This document shows positions 45,402 through 57,272 of a stretch of DNA of 64,000 nt, one piece after another. The stretch spans positions 1-64,000 of the forward strand of contig JADHZB010002110.1 of the NCBI GenBank assembly GCA_015657535.1. Reading direction: 5' to 3'. Positions within the stretch are counted from its first letter, which is position 1; the number at the start of each line of letters is the position of its first letter. The notes beneath the pieces are model-generated. The model saw nothing but the letters and a program-made list of their open reading frames with translations. It ran no database searches and was not told where the DNA came from. A program made the position numbers and the translations under genes. Origin of the DNA: Nephromyces sp. MM_2019. Its lineage: Eukaryota; Apicomplexa; Aconoidasida; Nephromycida.

Positions 45402-48400
45402 GAGTCTCTTTGGTATTCACTAGTTTTATTTTTTCTTGCTCATTTAGCATATAAATTGACTTTGTGGAGATTTCTTTTATTGGCATGGAAGGTTGTGAGC
45501 TGCTGCTGAAGTTGCTGTAGATGTGGTAATTATCGAATTTTCCCGACTTTTCAATGCCTATTAGCACTGTCATCGATGCCACTGCTGCAAGTGCCGTACT
45601 ATACTTGTGACATGGTGGTGTGCTGTTCATGTGGATGCGAATTATCTTAGCACGAAGTACCACTTCTCGCAAGCGACAATGTGAAGACTTTTGAACCTGT
45701 TAGGATGCATGTTGGAATGCTCAGAGGATGTTACCATTACTTTTTATTACATTCCTTGTGCTGTTGCTTCCTCAGACGATATCTGTATAGACAAGGAAGA
45801 TCCATGAGTGTGCAACTACTCTGGCGTCCCCCGTAAAGTAAACTTCTAATTGAAATAAAGGCATTTATTTCTTTGTGGAAAAGTGTGTGATGCTCTCTAG
45901 TTGAGATGTACATACACACACCGTACTCACTAGAAAAATATGATGCTCTCTAATTGGGATATGCACACATAATAAACTGAGAAAATATGATACTCTCTAA
46001 TTGAGATGTGCATACACACACCGTACTCACTAGAAAAATACGATGCTCTCTAATTGAGATATAGACATACATAATAAACTGAAAATATACCCCTTTGGAA
46101 CTTTATGATTTCCATACTTCCCACAGTGTAAGAATGCTTGCATGCAGTCTTGACTTGAGTACATGATAAGTTAGTGCCAGTCTTCAATATTCCCAGCACC
46201 CGCTGGTGTGTATTAGGGGAAAACAACCCTAATGCGTCTGCAACTCGCCCCAGCTACTCGAAACCTACTCTTTTGCAAGGAGACTGGGTCGAGAGCTATA
46301 CGCCATATTAAAGAAAGCTGTTTTACGCTGTTCCCCATAGAGCCCCTATAAAGATGGGCTAAGCAGCTTACATTTAAGGGGCACTACAGCGAGCTAAGAA
46401 ATTGCCAACCTTCAATGTGCAAATTTTCAAGACTGCTCAGATCCTTCCTGTTTATAGCGAAGGGGTATAATGGGACCCCAAACTCAACAACAGGGGCAAC
46501 TAATGGGGTCAGCCATGCTTGATTGCCATATTACACAACGGAGGAGAGTAATCAGCGGAATGCGTATTGCTGGAGTCGCGAATAAGAACCGCCGCGGCAG
46601 TTGCAGTTGCTTGATATGCTTACGTTTCGCTTATAGTGGTAAAGTATGTTCAAAATGATACTCTACGAAACCATTGCTGCTGAGAATCAAAGTATGCTCA
46701 ACACGGCACTCCAGGAAACCTCTATTGCTTACAACTAAAATCCATTCAAAAGGGTACTCTACGCACCTCTGCACAGCACAATTGATGACGAGACCTTTGC
46801 ATTGACTTCACCTGAACCATTGTTCACGCCACACCTGGAACAGGCGAAGGCATGGGATTAACCGTGAGTTACGTCAGCAAAAGCGGGCGTTTTTCTTGCA
46901 TATTCTGATGCATCAACCAATCGTAAATTTCCTACTTCTGCCCCCGAAACCCTGTTTCGATTACAGTATCTCGGAAAAGCAAGTCATAAACAATAGACTT
47001 AGCCCTCTAGTCACCAAAAGATATACGCCAAGAGGCATAATAGTAGCACCTATCTGCATGACGCGCCGCTACGCGGCAAATACTAGAAATACTATAATCA
47101 AAAAGTAAACATCATCCATCATCTTGTTGCTCGCATTAAGCTACGACAAAACTTCACACACGCCTCATTCCAACTTAACATCGGAACTTCAACGGGGAGC
47201 AAGCGCGCCGAATTTAGAAGGCCTATGTTGCGGCTTTTGAGCGCATCATACGTGACAACAAGAAATAAGTAAACTACTGAATATAGCGACCAGGAAAAAC
47301 GCTTACACGAGAAACATGTTTGGGAAGATGTTCAAAAATAAGGGGCGAACCACATAGCACAGATATCACATGAAACCCACAGGATATGACCCAAGATAAA
47401 CCTTAATTCGCCCCACGAAAGGAAAGGGTTTTATTAGGTTTATACCAGCACTTGAACGCAATTTATATCACAATATTCTCATGAACAGCCAAACACTACG
47501 CTTGTATCTGCGTATCATATATAATATATTCTACCCAGCACCATGAATTCAGCAATATTCTAAAATAAATATAAAAATAATTCTCGTAAACGGCGCAAAT
47601 AACTACTTCATACCAGGAGAAGCAAGAACACATGCCAAAGCCCAAGGAACATTACAAAAACATGCAGACTTTTAAAAGGTATTATGGTATACCCCTTAAC
47701 CCCTATATACATAGCTAGAAGATTCTCTATGTGGTGCCATAATTTTCCAGGTAAAAAAAAATTTCAGTAGAGGCCGTAAAACGCCGTGGGCTTGCCCAAG
47801 ACTGTCTAGATGGTAGCATATAAAATTAAGGGGAATCTCGTAGTACAAAATATGATGCGAAACTTCAAAAATTAAGAAAAATCAAAGAAAGCCAACAAAT
47901 CTACCAAGCTCACACTTCCAAGATATATAGGTTCGTAGGCACACGCTAAATCGGTCCTTTAAAGTTCATGCGCAGGTTCTTATGACAACTAAATATACCA
48001 TAGGTCGCCACCAGCACACACCCTCTAACACTACGACCATCGCAGCACATTCTGCTTCAAATTTTATGTGCAAGGTTCAAAACCAAACATATAATCCCCA
48101 CATAAGACTCCCCACCTCAATCATATATAAGACAAAATTCAGATGAGCTGCTTATCATGATCGCAGTAACACATGAAAGAAGTTACACTTAACTCGTAGT
48201 CACACGAACAGAGGACTACACTTGCAAAGAACGCATGCATATCTACTGATTCCCTGATTGCATGATTACATGCCTTTACGTGCTAGTTTAAAGCATGGAA
48301 CAATGCCGAACTACCAAATACGTAATATAGCTGCCCTAAACTTGTTTAATTCCAAAAAAAAAGAAGAGCCAATGAGAAATTTTGTCCACTTTCAACTAGT

Positions 48401-49827
48401 AACCATGATGCAAGTTCAGAGGACTACATATAAAAAGATACGTATGCGGATTGCAGTACCGCACTACGATGAAACTTAAGCAGAAGGCATAAATGAAAGT
48501 AAAAATTACCATAAAAACACTATATTAAGCATATCTATCCACATTAAAATAAACATAAAACACCGCAACGTTAGCCGAGCATGCACATGCCCAAAGTCGC
48601 AAACAAATACGCGTTTATATCATTATCACGAACATACCTAGGAACAAGTATCACAGACAGCTTTTTACTCAATAGACAACACCAACACGGTCACGTATAC
48701 ATCTTCTCGGTTCTCTCGAAAAAAACCTCTAAACATTACCAAAACCTCACCCCGCTAAGTCATGCAGGCGCGTCCACACTTTTTAGCTACTATTTAAGGC
48801 ATTCCAAGTTAGGATGAAACACTGTTACCACATACACTTCTAAACACTATAAAATGATATCTCATGACAGAAGTAGCAAACGATTAATAGGGCATGCAAA
48901 CCAACACAAATAAGAAGCAGAAATATAATGGAAGCATTAAGAGATGTTTCCTCCTCACGTCGAAATAAGAAATTTTCAATTCTCAAAGGAGATATAGCCA
49001 ACGCGAGCAAACATAAAACAGGCTACGGGCTCTTCTTAATCCGCTATAGTTAAAAAAAGGCTCACACATGCGCGGAGGCTATAACGAGCTACGCATTTAC
49101 ATGCATTATCCCCGCTAGAGTGTCACATTATGCATATACATATATATACGCGCTCGGTGATAAAAAGGCAACTTCAAGAAACTACAGTAGCTACGGTAAA
49201 GCGAGCCATGCACACAACACAAAGGCATATCCAGAGGTCAAAACATGTACAAACGCCCATATGCCACTACTTTGGTGAGAAATGAGCACATAAGCCTTTA
49301 CACATTTATTAGAAAGTAAGAGCTTATCACGCACACACGCGCATCACATATATCTAGAAAGTGTGCGCGTACAATCTGCAGACTAGGAGCGTACTTTTTA
49401 TCAAGTAAACACACATTTTTTAAGCTGACAAGCATTACGAACCTATATACCCCCCTATAGGGGAAGGGAGGTGGTAATTGAGTTCAACATTTAAACATAT
49501 ATCTAGTAGACGAATTCCACACATTTTGGGTGATATCATCTCTAGATCCCATAATAGATAAGGCATATAAACTTGACTCCGCAGAATGCATATTTTCTAG
49601 GGATTTTTGATTCCATTATTTTTCCTTCCAAGGTGCTAGCAGAAGCATCTACGGAATTCTTATAAAGAATCAAGGTCCTTTACCAATAAACAAGCATCGT
49701 AAACGAGCCTAAGCTTTACTTCTAAACGTTTCTCAGCGTAAGGAATTAAATCTTTGGTAATCAAGATTTCCTTCAATAAATAATTAGAGAATTTGATCCA
49801 TTATATAGTCAAATTGTGCCGAGCAGC
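45402..49827. other. Intergenic region between HDAC and the A20/AN1 gene
   Basis: No exon with recognisable family resemblance was found on either strand. It holds the 3' flank of HDAC, the composite repeat at 45889-46090, and the 3' flank of the minus-strand A20/AN1 gene. Open frames at 46470-46658, 46896-47108 and 48258-48479 are short and featureless. Confidence 0.5.
45889..46090. repeat. Composite 100-bp tandem repeat (A-B-A-B)
   Basis: Four half-units begin with a gatgctctctaattgagat-like sequence at 45889, 45942, 45989 and 46042. Halves 1 and 3 continue with acatacacacaccgtactca and a tagaaaaata tail. Halves 2 and 4 continue with an aca...ataataaactga tail. The repeat is therefore a duplicated dimer of exactly 100 bases, formed in two steps. 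Confidence 0.9.
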
Positions 49828-51839
49828 TTAAATGCGCTCCAGTTTATCTGCCACGACTTGTTTGTTCTGCTTTCGCAGTTGATCCCTTTCAAACGTCTTG
49901 TAATCGAAATCGCAATCGTGTGTATCGTGATAACGATGGGAACTGCAGAAAGTATATCCGCATCGGCACTGAAAACCTAACAAACCAACCTTTTTATTGC
50001 ATTTCCAGCATTTTGATACATTGACCTGAAAACAAAGAGTTTGTGAGTGAAAATGAAGAATATACGTAAAACCAATCTAGGGACGGCTTGATGATTAAGA
50101 CTGGAAATTATTACCAGTTTTTTCTTATGTAGGCGAAACTTGAGAGAAGAAAGTTCCGTTAATAAAATCAGTACTTTTTTTACAAGAAAATGCATCAGAA
50201 AATATATGCAGTTTAGCGTAAAGAATGGCTGAGATAAACAACTTGAAGCAGCAAAGGCGAAAAGACATGTGAAAAAACTATCGGGATGACGTATGGAAAT
50301 ATCGACTAAGTAACCTAGTACCTGAGCAACTACAAGGCTAAGTAAACCCCTCAAAAATATGTCGCGGAGAAAAACAAAATAAAGTTATACCGACGGTATT
50401 GGGTAATCTATCCATATCTAGCCAGGGAAAAACTATTAAAGAAAACATACCTACACACTACAACTTTATAGGTTAACCACCACTGCCATAGGGGATAACC
50501 TACTTTAGAAATCATTACAGGTCTCATCTATTAAAGTAACGCTAACCAGAAGAGGGATAAACACAACTTTATTCAGTAAACACAGGAATAAAAAGCACAC
50601 ATAGACACAACACACCAACCCCCGATAACTCGCACTCTAAAAAATACCTAAAAACTCTTTATTTCTATTCTTTCTAATCAATATATTATTCTTTGATAAG
50701 CACATACAGAACAATAAAAATAAGACGATTTAATACTCAATATTTCTACACTATAACCTCTAACCTGTTTCACTCTGGGAACATCTTCCTCTGATACCGT
50801 ATTTACGCCATTCCTACTAAGCACTTCCCCCCCTACTTTATCTTCCCCACCAACCCCCAAGGCTCCACCAGAAGACAGGCTTGCACTCTTACTGCAGTCA
50901 CATGATTCATCCAAACGATTTTCCCCACTTTTATCCCCCACTCCTACAAAATCTGTGCTAGACGAAGCCCCCTCATTCCCAGTCAATGCAGAAGGCCTGC
51001 CAGTTCTTACTCCGGTGGCAGATGAAGAAGAGGAAGGAGAAACTGATGGGTTTTCATCAGCTAGTATGGCAGCTGATGAAGTTGAAGAAGATAGAGGGAT
51101 AGGGGTAGTAGTACAGTCTCCTCCTGACGTGCTGATAGATGGGTGGCTAGAATTGCTTGGAGTAGGGAAGGTGCTATGAGGAGTGCTAGTTACTGCTTGG
51201 CTGCTAGTTGAAGGCTTACTGACACTGCCGTTTGATAGTTCATTCTTTGACATAAACTCATGATAGCACTTAGAGCATAAATTTTGATTAGCTGGATTAC
51301 CATAAAACCCACAATTGTTGGCGCACAGGCTGGGCCGACTCTGAAGAAATTAATCACGAATGAGAATTGTCTGAGGGTCCAATATCTTACTCTAAAACTG
51401 CCAGCATGATAGTGCATGCTGAAAAACATCTACACAGACACTTTTCCACCTTAGCCAGAAAAGCAGAGAAAAAGCAAAAAACACCACTTCAAAAAAAAGT
51501 AAGATTAGGGATGCAAAAACCCTAGAGCTGAACTGCATCCCAAGTGCGAAATGACAAAACTCGCGCAATAAATAGTAACTAAAAGAAGGGAAAAAATCCA
51601 TATACAGCAGATGAAACTGATATACACAGAGATAAAGTAAAAAAGACGATATATACACAAAGTCAGTATCGCGAAATCTTCTCATTCCGGCACACCATCA
51701 CCATTTCAGCATCAGTATTTAGAAAATGGCACTAACTACAAAAAAAAAGCCGCACACATTCTTTCATTATGCAAGAAATAAGAATTCAAAGCTTCTATTA
51801 AAAAAAACCAACCTGTTGCTCCTTTTGCTCAGAATTCAT
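49828..51839 (-). CDS. A20/AN1 zinc-finger protein (ZFAND5/6 or plant SAP type)
   Basis: Complete gene of three exons, all joins in phase 0: 51813-51839 (MNSEQKEQQ), 50765-51340 and 49828-50025, stop TAA at 49828-49830; 266 residues. An N-terminal A20 finger lies at about residues 14-37 (CANNCGFYGNPANQNLCSKC), with all four cysteines. A C-terminal AN1 finger follows at about 206-245: CWKCNKKVGLLGFQCRCGYT, then FCSSHRYHDTHDCDFDYK, with all Cys/His zinc ligands. It ends in a basic helix, LRKQNKQVVADKLERI, typical of the family. Between them is a Ser/Thr/Gly-rich linker of about 160 residues, longer than I recall for most relatives. Family members bind ubiquitin through the A20 finger and act in stress responses or protein turnover; that role is inferred here. 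The initiator ATG is preceded by aagcaag on the coding strand. Confidence 0.95.
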
Positions 51840-54476
51840 CTTGCTTATCGTAAAATTTGTGAGAAAAGGTGATATTCTCCGAGAGGATATAAGCCGCCGT
51901 CTAAGCGTCTTCCCTCTGTATAAACCACTTCAAAAAAAAGATCTTTTTACAGACCAAACTGAGGACCATACAAAAAAAAAGAAAATTACACCGCATAGCA
52001 AGGGAATTGTACCATATATATTGATGATAGTTCCGCAAGTAATACACCACGTTGGGTATAGGCAGTAACACAAAAATCCGTGAAGGCCTTCTTACTAATT
52101 AGCATAACCAGTAAAACTATTCCTCAGTTGAAATAATAAATATATATTTTCCCTTCGTTGCAGAAACCAAACAGGCAAAGCTCTTCCAAGGAAAGAGGTT
52201 AAAAATTTTCAGTGAAACGACATAAAACTAAGCCGAATCGATTGCGAAGAAAATGTGAAAACACAAAACTTCCTGGAGTCGCCAGAAAAATGATTTCAAG
52301 AAATTAAAAGATTAAGGAAACAAGACTTAAAAGATGGTTCAAAAATAAATGAAACTTCGGATTTATCTTCGCTGTATTTCAGTGAAATTTTTCTCCAAGA
52401 AACGCATAATAAAAATTAACAATTAAATAGACATGGAAAGACAAGTAATACTTATGAGGGAAATAATACGAGATTTTACTAGCATAAACAACTACAAAAA
52501 GACTTCAATAACTTCCTCCCTTGATATTACACTAAAGCAAACCCAATTTCACACAAGAAATATTCCGATAAAAAAAAAAAAACTTTCAAACTACTCAATA
52601 GTGAAGCACGAAAAAAAAATAGCGCAACATAAAAACAAACATGAAGCACTTAAAAAGGTGCAACCAATAGAAAAAACCAGCAGTAGAAACGTGAAAGGCA
52701 GATTCCTAACACACGGTTAAAAATAAGGAACGCAACATACAAGGCAAATTTATAAGCACGTTATTCACACTCAAGCCAATGGCATAAAAGCAAAAGTATT
52801 CCATGCGAAAATGCATACATAACTTCTAATAGCAAAAGCAGCCTCAGTGTGACTAATGCTTCATCTCTAAATATTCTTTTTCAATGAAAAAAGACGTCTT
52901 TTCTCCATCAAAAACATCAAAAAATAGTGCTACACAAAGTACCATGATATACCATAAAAAAATAAAACGCAAATATTCATAAATTAGCCAGCCAAAAATC
53001 GCAGTACACAAACAAAACTCTGCTCTATCTAATGAAACAGATCTCGTCACCAAAAGATAATACAACACGAAGTTATAGCGGTATCAGGGTAAAAGTCACC
53101 TACATATCAAAAGCTCTACAATTACTAACCAAATACGTTGAAATGAAAAACCCACAAACTGCCAGTAGCGGCATAAAATGAGCCGTTAGTCCAAGCAAAG
53201 AACCAAATTGTAACACCAGGAGAATGCAAAAGCGTCTAAATGGAAACAAACGTGCAACACGTAGCGGCAGGCACTAATCAGCTGTTAAACACATACACAT
53301 TACCACAAGATACTGTCAAAGTTGGCACCCCACTGTCGCACACTTTACAGGCACACTTCATCTATAAACAACCCCAAAGTGCCAAACAGTTATTGTGAGA
53401 AACATTCAGTGCATCAACAGAAAGACACTCGCATACACGTACAAATGCCTTTGCACAGCTACACAGTATCTACTTCAGAGGAATCAAAATATCAATACAA
53501 ATTAAAAATGGCACCTCTTTTCACAACACTTCGCACGCATTACTGACCCCCTCGTTCACAAAAAACGCTACTATGTTGGTGGGAGTACCACATAAGTAAA
53601 TCAAAAGACCTCTGTCCCTCACTGACGAGGTGATACAGCCCTTGCATTCATCTAATAGAAAAAACCGTGTCAAACCTACACTACACTATTCCTTAGAACA
53701 GTATCTGAGCAACTTCCCACACTTTGAGTAATGAGTAAAAAAAGCTATACTCGTCCCCCTCAGCATCCTATCTATCCTCCCTCCGACGTCATGAACATAC
53801 CCTTTATAATAAAATATCCCCCCACTATCTGTTAACTGTACATACTACTCCCCACCCTGACACTTTGCGTTGAAAAAAACCACAAAAACAACGAAATTTT
53901 TTCAACTAGACTATCCCAGAAAAGGGGGCGAGCTCTTCCTTCTATTATACGGTACAGAGGGATTTACGCTACAATCAAACGATGGACACTTTTATACTAA
54001 ACCGCCTATAATTTTGAAATGCTGCTGTCAAATAGAGGCGGGTTGCGAGGTGTGTTTGGGCTGGGGGAGGAAACCTAACTTCCGGGATATATTCCGTATT
54101 TGGGGCAACGTGACTGGCATAGGTGGTGCGCAGCTGTGAGGTTGGCTTTACGAATAGTAAGCACTAGGAGCTAACACCGCGGCACTGAATGTGGGGGGGA
54201 TAGGCCCGTGAATCGAGAGGTATGGCGCCCTATCGGCAACAGTAATACTACAGAGTGCGCATATAATAACAAGGCCGATCTTTTGCTTAGGTGTCGGCGC
54301 CGTGGGTGGTTGACCATGGGCACAAAAGCTAGGGCTAGTGTGTTGCTTGCTAGGATGATACTAGATAGTGCAACAACACAGCGGCATGCGACAGGGAATT
54401 ACGTCACGAGTGTACACGCGTAACTGCAGCTTGCGTTGTGACATGCACGGTTTCGTATATTGCGACTGAATATTTT
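51840..54476. other. Upstream flank of the A20/AN1 gene; nothing recognised
   Basis: The promoter of the minus-strand A20/AN1 gene should lie just above 51839, but no TATA-like or other element could be supported. A lysine-rich plus-strand open frame at 52433-52720 and another at 53870-54139 have no family resemblance and no supporting splice neighbours. Confidence 0.45.
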
Positions 54477-54648
54477 ATTCAGGAGATTATTTGCTGCAAA
54501 AGTGAAGTTGTTTTATTGACAGCACACACTCATAATAGATGTATTGCAGCTACAGAAGTTGCATTCAGGAGATTATTTGCTGCAAAAGTGAAGTTGTTTT
54601 ATTGACAGCACACACTCATAATAGATGTATTGCAGCTACAGAAGTTGC
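54477..54648. repeat. Perfect 86-bp tandem duplication
   Basis: Positions 54477-54562 and 54563-54648 are identical as read. The unit begins attcaggagattatttgctg and ends tacagaagttgc. The identity indicates a recent event or an assembly artefact. No gene is evident nearby. Confidence 0.95.
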
Positions 54649-56578
54649 AAGAGACAGCACCTCGGGTGACGAACTCATGGAGGCGATACAATTCGCGGTT
54701 GAGCTATGAATTCTTAGCTACCTATAGAATAAACGCATGTATGCTATGGCGAAAGCTTGGCACGGCATTAAAGTGCGGATATTGAACTATATTTAACGGG
54801 TGCACAACCAATCTTGAGCACACCATATTTGCGGTTGTAAAAGCACCACTATTGATTGGTAACGCAGGCTAATCAGTTTGTGTGCCATAGAGTAGTAAAG
54901 GCGACTGAAGGGGCTACCGGGAGGAGGGCTAAAACTTTACCCTGCAAATATAGTGACTTTTATAGCCAAAAGTGGAGTGCGAGGCCCTCCTACCCTTGTA
55001 TATTATGGCAGAAGTACTGACTAAGTCGCTTGTGGGGACTTGGTTACATTGACTTACAGATACTATGGGCTATGATAGTAGTTGCATTTTAAGCTATAAC
55101 GTAACTCCTAGTTATCACTGGCACCATGCAACGCGCCATTCATACGGGCAACCGAAAAAATGCTTATGTGAAGACCAACAAGGTGATACTTCACGGTGGT
55201 CATTCGCTTACAAGTTTATCATCAGCAGCCTTTCGCAGCTTCAAAGCAATCGTGATGAGACATATGCATAAATACGGATTTGCTGGTCTTATATTAGACC
55301 CAATTTAAAGATAGGAAAGGAGGCACGCTTTTGAGCAATGAATTTGCTACCTGATAGCATACTTGTGAATCATTGCCTGAGCCTACGATAGGTTCAAACT
55401 CTAGCTTGCAGCAAAGAACAGTGCGATATACTCGCGGAAGATTTTACGCTATCCGCAAGTATGAGAATCGTGAATACTATAGTCCTGAGTAATACGTAAC
55501 ACCTCAGATGGAACTGCTCTTTCACTCTTTCTTAAGAGGAAACACATACCTTGCTTTTACAAGCCATGAAATTCTTTTTTATTATCATAACTAAATGTAT
55601 GGTTGACTCCAGATAATATCTTACGACACAGTTAGCGTGCATAATAATATGGGCTGGCTAGGCCGAGATCAATTTGGCTAATCGATCAGTCTCATTGTTA
55701 TAACTGAGAAATGGGCAACTCCAAGAAAGGAATGAGCAATGCAGAGGCAGAAAATTGTTCCCACTATTCTAATTCGTTCTTTCTTCTCACCTGCACTTTG
55801 TTAATACCGGAGCCTCGGACCTAGTGTTATAAGCGGATGCTTGCGAGATTTCTACGCTGTCCTTGTACGACATAGTCTAGACACAGGAATACACATTCTT
55901 AAGTCAAACAAAAAGTTATGCCGTATTACTGAATTGTACTATAAGCTTTTCAGTAAAAATAGAGAATATGAAACTTGATATGGCGTGTGAGAAATCTCCT
56001 AGAGATATATACACCATAATATTGATGATATCGATAATGATACTATACAAGATTCTCTTGTAGCTACGTAGCACGCTACATGGGAGCTGTGCCCCCCAGC
56101 AGTCGCATAAGGGAGCTTCTGTTAAAGATAGTAGCGTATGTGGGAAAGAACAACCATGCCAGGGGTCAGCTTCACTACTATTGCTAAGCTACAGTGGTTT
56201 CTTACTCACAGCCCATACCCAATGTATATTCGACCCAAACGGTGTATAGTAATGCTGTAGAATAGAAATCTCAATAAAACAGAGTTATTGTCTCCAAAAG
56301 ATTCTATATAAAGTCTTCCTGCCGCTTTTACCGGTTTATAGTAGCCACACATTTGCAACTCCCTCGTAGCATTGACAGTATACAATAAGTGCATCCATTT
56401 TAATGAAGACGTGCAGTCATGACATATCACACGGTTATTAGTAGTTTTACTCTGGAGGAGTGCACTCATGAGATAGCATGTCGCAATCTGATCAATAAAT
56501 ACGCCAGCTTAACCAAATTTTTGAATAATTCAAAGAAGTAAATTCTACTGATTTCTTGTTATAAACATTTCAGCTCAC
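54649..56578. other. Unassigned region
   Basis: Nothing could be identified. A minus-strand open stretch (about 56330-56447, RVICHDCTSSLKWMHLLYTV) followed by a donor-like CCG|gtaaaa might be a further exon of the candidate minus-strand gene next door, but its phase relation is unproven. Confidence 0.35.
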
Positions 56579-57272
56579 CCGCTCTACTAATCAAGGAGTC
56601 GGTGAAGTTCTTCAGGTTTTCCTGTAAAAACAAAATTCCATTTAGGATTGAATTAAGCTTGATTCCACCAAAGTGTGCCCCGTAGCTATTTACATCATTT
56701 AGAAAACTAAAGCTACCGTTATTAAACAACCCTAACTTGATAATTGCCCTTCTACTTGGTATTTGTTTTAAGTCTTTCTCAAAATACATTACTTGCTCTC
56801 CTTGTAGTACTTCGTGCTGAGCATCGAAACTTTTTTCGTACTGCGCGACATAAATCTATATGTACTCTACCGGCGGAATTTTTTTCCATGGAAAATGTGG
56901 CTATGCGATGGATAGTGCTTTAAATTAGAAATTCATTATGCTCTATGTGTTAATCTTCTGATTATCTCCTCTACCGACTTGAGTCCCACCTGAGGTACTA
57001 CTTATTTCATCTTACCCTACCTGTTCTTAATAAATCACTCTTAAGGTACTTAATTATATTCTTACACATTGAAGTCAACGAATTTTCTTAGCAAATCACT
57101 CTACCTGAAGGAGATTGACCCCACTGCAAGCAGTTTCGTCGTAATGTATTTATGAAGGTGCCACTCGTCATCAACCCGAAAACATTTTCGTGGAGCTAAT
57201 GTATCATCTGGTTTCATTCCCTTTCTCAAAGAATTTCTTTGCTTTCTTGAAATGGTACAATATCCAGAGCTT
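56579..57272 (-). CDS. Candidate exons of an unidentified minus-strand gene
   Basis: Three stretches have good splice borders. 57105-57272 follows ctctgcag and reads KPDDTLAPRKCFRVDDEWHL then HKYITTKLLAVG, ending TTCAG|gtagag. 56694-56840 follows gtcgcgcag and reads YEKSFDAQHEVLQGEQVMYF, then LKQIPSRRAIIKLGLFNNGS, ending GAT|gtaaat. 56579-56621 follows tttttacag and reads ENLKNFTDSLISRA, ending in phase 1 at gtgagc. The last two join in phase. The first ends in phase 2, which does not fit the second. Spliced in phase, it would instead end after about 16 residues (STKKVSMLSTKYYKESK, stop). No family was recognised. Confidence 0.3.

Noticed and set aside
50955..51179. Plus-strand acidic open frame of 74 codons
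   Set aside because: Antisense shadow of the Ser/Thr-rich linker of the A20/AN1 gene.
55385..55402. aggttcaaactc, resembling a tRNA T-arm
   Set aside because: No cloverleaf partner stems or anticodon arm could be found around it.
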